Source of the DNA: Chara braunii
Lineage: Eukaryota > Streptophyta > Charophyceae > Charales > Characeae
Reading direction: 5' to 3'
Assembly: GCA_003427395.1 (NCBI GenBank)
Contig: BFEA01000469.1
Span: forward strand, 922,078 to 953,858
DNA length: 31,781 nt
In this document: positions 1 to 9,271 of the stretch, piece after piece
How the letters are laid out: each line of letters opens with the position of its first letter
Numbering within the stretch: position 1 is the stretch's first letter
Made by a program: the position numbers and the translations under genes
Notes under the pieces: generated by a model
What the model saw: only the letters and a program-made list of their open reading frames with translations
The model's database searches: none
Told to the model about the DNA's origin: nothing

Positions 1-1199
1 GTGTACATACATTTTGATTACAGCTCCGGGCAGTTTGCCCGCTCTTGTTTCCGTTTCGGCTTTTCGATTTGTTATCACACTTGTCCTTGCGATTTCCGTC
101 TCGATTGCATTATGTGCATGATTGCTGAATGTATGGATATATGGGTGCTATGGTGGCTTGTCTATCTTTTTGCGGAGAATCCTTGTCTTTGCTTCTGTTT
201 GTGTCGAATCTTTGCCGCATCTGATGCCATTGTAAATGGGGTAAGAATTTGGTCTCNATAAGNGATTCTGTTCTNGTTTTTGNTTGTCTCACGATCGGAA
301 TATGGTGTGGTTGCATCTCCCATAACCAAAACTTATAGANGGTCCGATGACGGGCCTCGCNAACGCCGCGCAAGGATACGTGTAAACATAACCCGAATCG
401 AGCGTTTACACNCATCCCCGTGCGGTTAATTCGCCCATCCCAAAGATTCGCGGCGGAGCCGTCATCCCGTACGAGCATGCCGGGGTGCGACCAAGTCCGC
501 CTGTCCTACACGTGCTCGTGCGCGGTGACGACAACCCAACCACAACTATGACACCATGACGCGATCTTGGAGCTCAGACTCATCCTATGACCCGGATTAT
601 TTCACCCCTTGGATAAACGAACTCTTAAGGCAACGATACCCCTGTCACACAGAAAACCGACTGTGCCCCCGAGAATTTCANTGNGCCACCTCTAGTGATC
701 CCCGNTGCTCTGACTTCCCTTCCCCCGACCACACCTACTACTTCATCCACTCGGGATTCGTCGTTGTCACCACCAGTTTCCCTCCGTTTCGCCTCCTTCT
801 CCCGTATCATCAACTCAGCGTTGTTCCGTGGCCGGCCATAGCCCCCTATTGGCCCAACACACCCTGCGGAAATTGCCGACATAACGGCGAACAGAGAACT
901 TCGGACTTTCGGAGGCCCAACCCAAACGTGCCGCGGCCTATGCCACGTGGCGGCCTTCGACTACCCAACCTTTCTGGACCACCTCCTTCTCGACGGGACT
1001 TCCCCACAAACCGTCGCCCACAGAACCCATGTTCCGCCTGGCCTTACAGGCACGCGCGGGCGCAGGCGCCATCTATTTCGCCTAATTGCAGTCATACCCT
1101 TAAGACTCCCCCACTTTCCCAAAAATCCTTGGCACACCCCTTTTCGCACTTCCAAGCCCATACTCCACTCCGATCAGGAAGTCGTGTTGGGCGAGAGGT
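1..1199 (+). repeat. E1 5' LTR, left part missing
   Basis: This stretch recurs at 10732-~12021. The first 868 bases match the second copy essentially perfectly, including the positions of ambiguous n bases; from 869 on I count about 22 substitutions and one small indel in about 331 bases. The right end is placed at 1199 because a primer-binding site starts at 1200 and similarity to the 3' copy stops within a few bases. The expected terminal CA is not visible, so the boundary is uncertain by a few bases. An open frame from 556 (good Kozak context) runs to 1251 but contains n bases and has no recognisable domain. Confidence 0.85.
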
Positions 1200-1217
1200 T
1201 GGTATCGGAGCCCGACA
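1200..1217 (+). promoter_or_regulatory. E1 primer-binding site (initiator Met tRNA type)
   Basis: The sequence begins TGGTATCGGAGCC directly after the LTR. It differs by one base from TGGTATCAGAGC, the classic plant LTR-retrotransposon site complementary to the 3' end of initiator methionine tRNA. It would prime minus-strand DNA synthesis. Confidence 0.8.
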
Positions 1218-1353
1218 CGTGGCTAGGGTCTTAGGATTGATAACACGATAATTAGACGACCTGGCTAACCGAGGGCGACCTCGCCCTCGGAACGCGCCAA
1301 GACGCGACCCTATCGTCACCCGAAGCAGACTGGCTAACCGACGAGCAGCCAAT
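1218..1353 (+). other. E1 untranslated leader
   Basis: Short leader between the primer-binding site and the gag start. No gene or strong motif is seen. It contains an inverted GAGGGCGACCTCGCCCTC stem around 1271-1288. Confidence 0.5.
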
Positions 1354-2556
1354 ATGGCTGCCAATGTGCAGAACCCGATTCCGCCACAGAATGTTAATCC
1401 ACCAAATCAACCCGCCCCACGTGCACGGGCCCCCATGACGCCGCCTGATCTCCATCTGTTTGATCCAGCACACCATCTCGCAGGAGCGTGGCTGGCCACG
1501 CTTAGAGCACAACATTATACCAACAAGGAGGCACAAATCAACATTCCCGCCCGACTAGGAGGGGACGCTGACCATTGGCTTAGTACATATGTATGGATCG
1601 ATCTCCCGACCTTCGAACGGGATTTTTTGAATCGATTTGACTACGTTCACCCTGAGCAAGCACTGTACATGATCAAGGATCGAGTGCAGAAACCTCTCAA
1701 ATCCGTCGCAGAGTATCGGAACCGGTTCTACCGAATGTTTGTGAAAACAGAGCGAGGTGAACAGGTCGGGAGGGACGTATTCATAGATGGGCTTCGCAGC
1801 CGAACGATAAGGACTAAGTTGCGAAAGCAATTTTCTCCCATTACTCACACGCTGCAACAAATCATGGCCGCCGCGGAAGAAATGGAACGAAAATTCGCGG
1901 CCAACTTCCTGGAAGGAGAAGATTACTCCAGAGATGGAAATTCATCCGAATTTGCATGAGCAAGAGCTGAGCTGGCTGCATTACAGAACAAGTTTGAGAA
2001 TGTGGGGTTTGTGTCAGGACCTGTCACCTATATGGAACAGACAGGTCCCAACCGACTAACCTTGAGCGAGATCCCGAGTGCCCCTATTCCGGCAATACCC
2101 GCACCCGTCCGGGTGTTACCCCCGCTGCCGGTTGAAAACCCGATAAGAACAAGTGAGTCCACTGCGATCCTTGAGCTGACCAAGACATTAGTTAGCCTAA
2201 TCCAAGAAAGCAAAAAGGAGCAACGAGAGCACAACGCTCGGCTGGAAGCCATGATGAGAAACATGCGACCCATCGCAGTGCGCGCCCCTCCAATTCAGCA
2301 AGGATTGGCCTCGGCCCCTGCTCTCGGAGGAGCCGCAACCAATCTGAATGTCTGTTACGCCTGTCATCAGCCGGGACACCTAGCCTGTGACTGCCCCCAC
2401 CGACCCCTGCAACCACGGATTGGGGTCGCACCAATGGCAACAGCCTCCATCGCTAACGGACCAGGACGAGTTGGAGCATTAATGGAAGAAGTAGAAGGCG
2501 GGGTAAGTATGCTGGCCACCACGGAAGACGCCGCTAAGCTCATCCCGTTAGATTAA
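1354..2556 (+). pseudogene. E1 gag (capsid and zinc knuckle), broken by a stop
   Basis: The start at 1354 follows the PBS and has A at -3 and G at +4. The first open segment (to 1959) has the retrotransposon gag pattern: an SVAEYRNRFYRM-like helix near residues 113-125 and a basic run RTKLRKQF near 150. A TGA at 1957-1959 interrupts the frame, which continues unchanged to a TAA at 2554-2556. The continuation has a coiled, charged segment and one CX2CX4HX4C zinc knuckle (CYACHQPGHLACDC, 2353-2394) for RNA packaging. Both stops fit single C-to-T changes (CGA to TGA, CAA to TAA). Confidence 0.88.
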
Positions 2557-2559
2557 TAC

Positions 2560-3839
2560 GTGTCTCTTGGGTATCCGGGGCTAGGAATGATCGGAACAAT
2601 CAGACCGGCTCCAGAGCAGAGGGAAGTGGCGGAGTGGCGACCTTCTCCAGGGGAAATGGAGTTGGGAGGACCCACCTTCGTCACAGGAGAAATCGACGTA
2701 TTAAACATCATTCGAGCTCTGGATCATCGAATCCCACTCCCAATTGGTCATCTACTCTTGATTTCTGAGCAACCCAACGAGCGAATGTTACAGCACTGCA
2801 AAGCGAATCGGAAATGATTCACTCTGGCACGAACACCGGATACAAAAGCCAAAGGTCCCACATCCGAAGAAAACCCGGCAAGTACTTCCGACCCAATACG
2901 GGTAGGATTAATCCAGAAAGACGACCATTTCTTGCGGATTAAACCTATCCCGTGGAAATCGGCAGAATGCGATATTGAAATTTGGGGAAATTCGTACAAT
3001 GCGATTATTGATTCCGGGGCAACTATTTTGGCAATTTCGTTAAGGGTAGTTGAAAGGGCCGGTAGGAAGAACGATCTGATCATGCTTTTCGAAAAACATC
3101 AGCTCGTCTCGGTAGATGAGAAAAGATTAAAACGGTGGGGAGAATGACCAATGTTGCGTTCCGATTGGGAAAAGTGCATGCACTGGGAGATGTTGTCGTA
3201 TTAGTTGCGAATACCTACGACGTTCTTTTCGGACTTCCTGCTCTTGTGGCTTTACGAGCAAACTTGGACTTTGAACGAAGATCGATCATCCTCCGTAATA
3301 CAGGAGGAAAACCCTACGCTGTGCCTATGCGATTAACCCTTCGTACAACCACCAACACGGTCCCCCGAGTCTCGCCAATGTTGGCCGGAACCGTTCGCAT
3401 GATCTCCTGGGGTGAATCCGCCGATGGAAAGTCATCGACGAATGATGCGGACAGTAGTGACGAAGATGATCCGGAGATCTTGAAATTAGTACGACAGCGC
3501 ATTTACTACCCGCCGCCCAAAACGATAGCGAGAACGATGCAACTGACCAGCCGAAAAATTCAGAGGACCAAGGCGATGATCTTGGGTGAGCCCCTCGTGC
3601 AGATTTCGAGGATGGTCGATTCTTTGGAACCCCCTCAAACCCTGTACGAAGGGATCACCCCTCTCCTCGCCCGATATAGCGACAAGAAGCATTACTGTGA
3701 CATTACAGATCTACCCAAGTCCTTATTGACGTCTGCTAAAGAAGTAAGATTGTTTCGCTCCTGGGCGTCTCGAAGCAGAAACAGACGAACTGGGGATAAG
3801 GATCGCCACCAAGAATGTGCCATGGCAGGATATCTGTGA
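2560..3839 (+). pseudogene. E1 protease region, broken
   Basis: The gag frame continues past the TAA, meets a TGA at 2815-2817, and then carries the aspartic protease core: IIDSGATILAIS with DSG at 3010-3018. The frame ends at 3147 and the protein continues in the third frame from about 3135, where YDVLFGLPALVALRA (around 3210-3260) matches the conserved C-terminal strand/helix of retropepsins. The protease would cut the gag-pol polyprotein. The remainder to 3839 is a linker with an acidic patch and no recognised domain. The change of frame near 3135-3147 lies beside short A and G runs. It may be an indel or, less likely, a functional shift. Confidence 0.82.
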
Positions 3840-4893
3840 TGGGATTTACCCCGGAAGGGCACGTGGCCATCCGAGAAGAAGACGCCCAGATGATGGTCGC
3901 GGTGTTCTCCTGGCGATTGGACCACTCGTTCATCTCGGCGCCTCCGCCCGACGTGTCAAAACAGACGCGCACGAAACAGCTTGACGTTTGGATCAAGGAT
4001 CAACCTTTTGAACTACACGTTCCACAGTACTTACCGGATGAAATCCACCAGGTGATTGCGGACATTCTAACGGAATATCAAGGAGCGATTAGCGTGACAG
4101 ATACTGACATTGGCTCATCGTTAGTAATCCAACATGAAATTCGGTCAGGAAATTACTCCCTGATTGCAAACCTTACCGGTACTCCTTGATTGAACGCAAA
4201 AAGGCTCTCGAACGAACTCGGGAATTCGAAGCCAGCGGTTGGATTGAACCTGCCACCGGACCTTGGTCATTTCCCGTGGTATTAATACCGAAGAAAAACG
4301 GAGCGATTCGCATTTGCATTGATTATCGCAAGCTGAATGAAATCACGATCAAAGATGTGTATCCCCTCCCTCGGATTGATGATTTATTGGACGCGATTGG
4401 ATGCGCTAATTATTTCAGCAAGTTTGATATTCGGCATGGCTTTCATCATTTTCTGGTAGGGGAGGAAGATCGGCCGAAGACGGCCTCTGTACTATTTGAG
4501 GGCACGTGGCAGTGGGTTTGGTGTCCGATGGGGATTTGCAATGCGCCTGCCACGTTTTTGCGAGCGATGAACATGACGTTCCATAATTTTGTCAACAAGA
4601 CGCGGCTGACGCAAGGGATGATTAACTTCTGCGTGATCGTGTACATGGACGATATCCTGGTCTATTCGGAAACCTATCACGGACACGCACAACATATTGA
4701 ATGGACATTGGGCGCGTTGAGAGACGTTGGGTTCAAGATTGCGCTCGAGAAGAGCGAATTTTTCCTCTCGGAAATTTCGTTTTTGGGCTACGTCGTGACA
4801 CGTGGAGGACTACAACCGGACTCAAGGAAGGTTGCAGCGGTGAAAGAAGTCGGCGCTTCATCAAGGGCTTTGCCGCGATTGCACGACCACTAA
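3815..4893 (+). pseudogene. E1 reverse transcriptase, broken
   Basis: The RT N-terminal approach is in frame 2 (3815-4189) and the fingers/palm in frame 1 (4186-4893), so one frameshift lies near 4186. Recognisable blocks are FPVVLIPKKNGAIRICIDYRK, YPLPRIDDLLDAI, YFSKFDIRHGFHH and the catalytic YMDD box at 4642-4653, followed by FLGYVVTRGGL. It would copy element RNA into DNA. Near 4850 the text jumps from the FLGY block almost directly to RRFIKGFAAIARPLTNLL. About 20 residues of the connection segment, including its usual FLGL-NYY part, are therefore missing, with a frame change. Confidence 0.92.
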
Positions 4894-5472
4894 CGAATCT
4901 GCTATGAAAGGACCAGCCTCTCAGCTGGGACGCGGAGTGCCAACAGGCCTTTGCAACCCTCAAGGACGCCCTGGCGATGGCCCCTATTTTGATCCGGCCG
5001 GACCCCTCGAAGCAATTCATCCTCATTACGGACTGGCAACCGGAGGCCATTTCCGCTATTTTAGCGTAGAAGGGGAACGATGGCCGTGAACACGTCATCG
5101 AGTACGCATCGCGCACAGTGCCCGACGAGAGACGAAATGATTCAGCACCTCAAGGCGAGTGCTATGCAGTAGTTTGGGGAATCCAACACTTCCATCCGTA
5201 TCTCTACGGACAGAAGTTTCGCCTCGTGACAGATCACGAGCCTCTGCTAGCCTTGAAGAAGCTCACCAACTACACGGGCATGATTGGCCGTTGGGCGGTG
5301 CGATATCGTCCATCGAAAGACAGAGCGACACGGCAATGCGGACGGGCTGACATGTCTGCACCGACCTGCCAATGTACCAAAGGGCGAGGAAATTACGCCG
5401 TGGAAAAAAACAGACTTGACCAAGGAGCCGAAATACGGACAAGTGGCAGTTCTTCCACGTGGCAAGAAGTAA
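4857..5472 (+). pseudogene. E1 RNase H, broken
   Basis: The frame-3 text reads through KGFAAIARPLTNLL, TGA at 4905-4907, an AFATLKDALAMAP block, ILITDWQPEAISAIL (a variant of the usual TDAS first-Asp block), TAG at 5067-5069, then GECYAVVWGIQHFHPYLYG and LVTDHEPLLAL. These carry the conserved Glu and second Asp. Around 5285-5310 the frame changes and DIVHRKTERHGNADGL continues in frame 1 to a TAA at 5470-5472. Both internal stops are one C-to-T step from CGA and CAG. The enzyme would degrade the RNA template during reverse transcription. Confidence 0.87.
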
Positions 5473-5860
5473 AATGGTGGCGATGGGTGATGGAGGTAAC
5501 CCCACTACCCCTCTTTCTCCCCCTTCCTCCTCGTCTCTCCTCTCCCTGCCTGACAAATTTTGCTATTTTTGCGAAGCTATCTCCCGCGTATACGTGCTCT
5601 CCATGCGTCCTAACGGGGAAGGGTATGCGGAGTGGATAGATTGCCGACAGTGTGTCGCACGAGCCCATGGCTCGTGCATCCAATATAGAAACGATAGTAA
5701 ACCGTGGTTATGCCCCTTGTGCCGGACCGACAAGATTCCGACCGAGGCCCGCTTTTTGGATGCCACGTCAGAAGGGTTGGAAAAGACCCGGAAATTTAGA
5801 AGGGCCGAAGTATGGACTGATATTGCCTTAATTGCCACCCTAGTAGGTAACCCCCTCTAG
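5459..5860 (+). pseudogene. PHD-type zinc finger segment inside E1 pol
   Basis: This open segment in frame 2 lies between RNase H and integrase. It contains a complete C4HC3 set at 5561-5722: CYFC, 23 residues, CRQC, 4 residues, H, 2 residues, C, 11 residues, CPLC, with Trp two residues before the seventh ligand (KPWLC). The X2/X4/X2 spacing and the Trp are PHD-finger hallmarks and argue against RING-CH, which has CX1C and seven residues before His. PHD fingers usually read histone H3 tails, so a role in choosing integration chromatin is an inference. A TAG at 5858-5860 separates it from the integrase, in the same frame. The finger is preceded by a Ser/Pro-rich stretch. Confidence 0.8.
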
Positions 5861-6664
5861 GATTTCACCAAGGAAGATCGGAGGAGGGCCAACGAAAGGG
5901 CTCGGGATTATCAGTGGATAGAAGGTAGATTAGAAAAATGGAAAACGGACGGCAGTGGGAGTTGGATGGTGGTACCGCATCCGTTCATGCGATATGACTG
6001 GGTTAAGACGGCCCACGAGGAAACTGCAGCCCATTTTGTCATACGAATCACGGAGTCCACTATCGACAAAAATGAGTGGTATTGGTCCAATATCCGCGAC
6101 GATGTGAAATACATCGTTGCCAACTGTCAAGTCTGCGCCGCTAATAAAGCGCCGATTCAGCCACCAAGATCGATAGTGCCCACGGTTGTTGAACAACCAT
6201 TTCGAAGAGTGAGCATGGACACTACCGACATAGTGGTGCCCCCTGGCCCTAATAGTTGCGAATATTCAGTCCTATTGGTATTTGTCGACCATCTCTCGAA
6301 ATGGATCGAGGCGTATCCTTGTCGCACGCGGCAAGCCACGGAAATCGCACGATATGTCAACCGTTTCCTCGGGATGCATCAGGATACGGAAGAGATCCTG
6401 ACCAACAACGGGGCTGAATTCAGAGGAGAAGTGCTAAGGAATCTGGTCATACATGGCGTCGCCATAAGGAACACTGCACCCCACATGTCACAATCTAATG
6501 GGCTGGTCGAAAACGCTAACCGGGTGATAGAGACAGCATTACGACGAAACATCGCGGCACGGGATCCGAGGCCCTGGCCCGATATCGTCGATCACATCCT
6601 GGCGGTCCATCGCGGAACGCCCCACGAATCGACAGGGCTAAGCCCCTTAATTAAGGACCAATAG
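5861..6664 (+). pseudogene. E1 integrase, zinc and catalytic domains
   Basis: It is in the same frame as the PHD segment. The HHCC zinc domain reads H-X5-H-X30-C-X2-C (HEETAAH ... CQVC). The catalytic core has the first Asp in SMDTTD (6218-6220), a long VFVDHLSKWIEAYP strand, and SNGLVENANRVIE carrying the catalytic Glu. The second catalytic position reads ILTNNGAEF: Asn (AAC, 6404-6406) stands where Ty3/gypsy integrases have Asp, a G-to-A change in a CpG. The product would be catalytically dead. The frame ends at TAG 6662-6664, one C-to-T step from CAG. Integrase inserts the cDNA into host DNA. Confidence 0.9.
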
Positions 6665-6765
6665 CGTCGCTTGCGTTTTGATACCGAACCTCCCAGATGA
6701 ATCCTCGCTGAACCGAAGGCCCACTAGGGTTACGACTCGGGACAAGGCTAAACGGCACTTAAGAG

Positions 6766-7209
6766 TTGATGGAACGGTCCCTGCCCAGGCTAGCCCGAAA
6801 ACGACAGAGAATGATTGAATTAGCCGAAGGCCGACAGGTCCGGAGCTACGAGGCCTGGAATGGGAATGCGGGTCCGCGGCCCCAGTACAAATTAGGGGAC
6901 GTAGTGCAGGCAAGGAAGTGTGCTCGCCAGGGTAAGCTAGCGCCACGATTCTTCGGGCGATATCGCGTGATCGAACTCGGCCCTGACGGCGTGGACATCG
7001 TGCGTCTCGCCCCCGAGGTCTCTGGCAGTCGATCGGCTCGTCCGATCACACGCCACGTGTCCTATCTTCGCCTCCTCCCCTCTGCTCCATCTCCTCCTCC
7101 CTCGGTCTCTCCTTCCGAGGAAGCCGACGACGACGACTTTGACTCTCCGCCATCTTCCTCTTCCCCTTGCTCCCTCTCTGCCTCCCCGCCACCTTCACCA
7201 TCACCATGA
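6766..7209 (+). pseudogene. E1 integrase C-terminal domain and Ser/Pro-rich tail
   Basis: Frame 1. YKLGDVVQARKCARQGKLAP followed by RFFGRYRVIEL matches the GPY/F-type module at the integrase C-terminus, and HVSYLRLLP matches the usual end of that module. A Ser/Pro/Asp-rich tail follows to the TGA at 7207-7209. No chromodomain is seen. The stop overlaps the next start codon (ATGA at 7206-7209). The ~100 bases between 6664 and 6766 are out of frame in this copy and probably carried the core-to-C-terminal linker. Confidence 0.75.
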
Positions 7210-7688
7210 GTTTTCCGGAGGAAAGAACCCTCAGCGAAGCATCGCTTGCGCCCCGCGATCGATTGACGATCCGACAAGTCTATCATCCCCGCCTCAATCC
7301 AAATCTTTGGCGGCTCGCGCATTTTTTCTGCACGGAAGGCGTGTATGCAGCGGCAGTGTTCAGGATCGAAGGTCGGCCTAACGCGGTGGTATTGGCTGGG
7401 CTGAGGCGGTAGCCGTTCATCAGCGCGCGGCGCCAGGTGTCAGTCGCGTATCGGTCGTCATTAACTTCAACGGCGATCTCTCCGCGCTCCTCCTCTTGCG
7501 GCATTCGGCGGTGAAGGCAACGGCACGCGTGGGCAAATGATCTGGTCGCCGAGTGGGCCCAGCTTTTGGCTCGTCGCGAGGATACGATCGCGACGACACG
7601 GGCAGTTGAGTACGACGACCTTCAGATGTATCAGCGCGATCCGTCGGCGGAACTCCCTTCCCTTGTTCCTTTCCCGCGTCCCCAATGA
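7206..7688 (+). pseudogene. E1 ORF2, unknown protein, frameshifted
   Basis: The ATG at 7206 overlaps the pol stop (ATGA) and has a strong Kozak context (ACCATGA). The first ~65 codons are open, to TAG 7410-7412. The text then continues sensibly in frame 2 (VSRVSVVINFNGDLSALLLL, about 7391-7530) and returns to the starting frame (NDLVAEWAQLLARREDTIA and on) to a TGA at 7686-7688. Two compensating indels in a ~160-codon ORF would explain this. The final stop overlaps the ORF3 start, again as ATGA. I recognise no domain. It could be an env-like or accessory retroelement gene. Confidence 0.5.
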
Positions 7689-9271
7689 GTCTCTCTCCAA
7701 TCTCCATTTTTGATCTCCCCTCCACCTTCCCCACCTTCTGGCATTCCGACACCCATCCTCGCCTTTCCTATTGTCTAAAACCCCTTGCTGTCCCCCTTCT
7801 TCATCCTCCTCATTGGATCCTGTGGCGCGAGGACTTCATCGAGCTTTCACTGTGCTTGGTTGAGGTACGACTAACGTTGACCGGGGACGACACGAACCCG
7901 CCTTGCATAGAGCGCCTGGAGTTGCTGTTTATCCAGGCCTGGCGCACCAACGTGGAGGGGGAGCTTCTCGCATTTTTATTCGGTATAGTGCGAACCGGTC
8001 ATCAGGAACTTATCACGCAAGAGCTCATGATCCCGGTAGCACAGCTGGCAGATGATCTCCCTCTTGACATCATCTCGCAAGACGACGAGCATCCAGTCCC
8101 CCACGTCCTTTCTCGCACGTTAACACCTTATCTTCAGTGGTCGGCTTGCGTGGAGGGAGCCGCCGAGCGTATCCCGCCGTCGCAGCAACAATACTTGGAT
8201 CCCCGGACGGCTCGCGATCCTGCCTTCTTCAGGCACCCTACAACGGAACAGCTTGCTGCCATTCGAGTAGAAGAGGAAGAAGAAGAGAGCTCCGGGAGTT
8301 ACGAAGGCGAAAACGCGAGGGGAGAAGGCGGGGATAGTGACGAAGTGTTCGGCGAAGAAGACGAAACCCCAGAAGAAGAAAGCTATAGCGAGTATAGCGA
8401 GGGGGAACAGGGCGAAGAAAAAGAAGAAGACGAGGAAGGAGAAAAGGAGCACGAAGAGGAATCTGCTGGATCGGAGTGGGAAGCCGTGCCGGAGGAAGCA
8501 CTGCGTACGGGTACGCAGGCGGAAGATCCCGAGGCGGACCGCAAGAGAGAAGAGATTGCGGCCGGAAAGCAGTTGGAACTCACGAGCGCGGCGAGTCTGC
8601 AAAGCTACGACGACCCGAACCAAGATCCGGAGCCGCCCCGACCTGAAGATGGCGACCTCGCGGCCACGACTCCGACCCCATCAGCGTGGCGAAGAAGCCG
8701 ATCCCCCTCCTCCCCAACCCATCCCCCAGTTCGCCGCATACCGATACGGGCGATCGGCCTTCGTCCCCGATCACTTTCTCGTCGTCCCCTTGACTACCTC
8801 ACCCTCCGCCAGCTCTCCACCCCCGTCACATTCCCCTCCAATCCGTTCCCCCGCAACACCTTCCGTCACTTCTACGCTGCACGTCTCGCTGTAGTGGTGC
8901 ATCCCCATCCCTCCCTCCGATGCGTCGTCCCGGCCTTCTGCCTCCATGTCTTACTCCTTCGCGCCGCGTGGCGAGGCCACAACATGATCGAGGTTTATTG
9001 CATGGTAACGGGGACCATCCCCGCATGCGAAGACCGCGATCGCTTCCGCGCGGCACTCTTCCGAACTCTCACCACCCTCTACCCCGACTATCTTGCGTCC
9101 CTCCCTCGTGCTGGCAATCGATTCCCCCGCTTCCACCGGATCGTTCGCTATCAGGAACTCCCGGAGACTGTGGCCGGGATGGAAGCGCTCCTACCTTCGC
9201 TACCCACAAACCCTCCACCCCGCCATGCCGCCATGTACCGACTTCCTTTCCCCCTCCCTGTCAACTACTGA
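7685..9271 (+). CDS. E1 ORF3, intact 528-codon protein of unknown function
   Basis: This is the longest open frame in the window, with no stop or frameshift although pol upstream is badly broken. The start at 7685 is chosen because it overlaps the ORF2 stop as ATGA. Residues 1-190 are mixed and Leu-rich. Residues ~195-282 are a Glu/Asp/Ser-rich block. Residues ~300-395 are Pro/Arg/Ser-rich and likely disordered. Residues ~400-528 look folded, with a hydrophobic stretch VVPAFCLHVLLLRAAW (too weak to call a membrane helix) and aromatic/Arg-rich helices. No signal peptide, zinc motif or env-type transmembrane anchor is seen. Low-complexity pyrimidine-rich DNA makes some openness expected, so coding status is likely but not certain. 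Confidence 0.65.
   Translation: MSLSPISIFDLPSTFPTFWHSDTHPRLSYCLKPLAVPLLHPPHWILWREDFIELSLCLVEVRLTLTGDDTNPPCIERLELLFIQAWRTNVEGELLAFLFGIVRTGHQELITQELMIPVAQLADDLPLDIISQDDEHPVPHVLSRTLTPYLQWSACVEGAAERIPPSQQQYLDPRTARDPAFFRHPTTEQLAAIRVEEEEEESSGSYEGENARGEGGDSDEVFGEEDETPEEESYSEYSEGEQGEEKEEDEEGEKEHEEESAGSEWEAVPEEALRTGTQAEDPEADRKREEIAAGKQLELTSAASLQSYDDPNQDPEPPRPEDGDLAATTPTPSAWRRSRSPSSPTHPPVRRIPIRAIGLRPRSLSRRPLDYLTLRQLSTPVTFPSNPFPRNTFRHFYAARLAVVVHPHPSLRCVVPAFCLHVLLLRAAWRGHNMIEVYCMVTGTIPACEDRDRFRAALFRTLTTLYPDYLASLPRAGNRFPRFHRIVRYQELPETVAGMEALLPSLPTNPPPRHAAMYRLPFPLPVNY

Noticed and set aside
556-1251. 231-codon open frame in the E1 LTR
   Set aside because: It contains ambiguous bases, is interrupted differently in the 3' LTR copy and shows no domain; chance openness in GC-rich LTR DNA is enough.
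3135-3147. Programmed frameshift between protease halves in E1
   Set aside because: The break falls inside the protease fold rather than at a domain junction, with no slippery heptamer; an indel is more likely.
8120-8623. Minus-strand 167-codon frame with very hydrophobic Phe-rich text resembling membrane segments
   Set aside because: It is the reverse reading of GAA/GAG-rich codons encoding the acidic block of ORF3.
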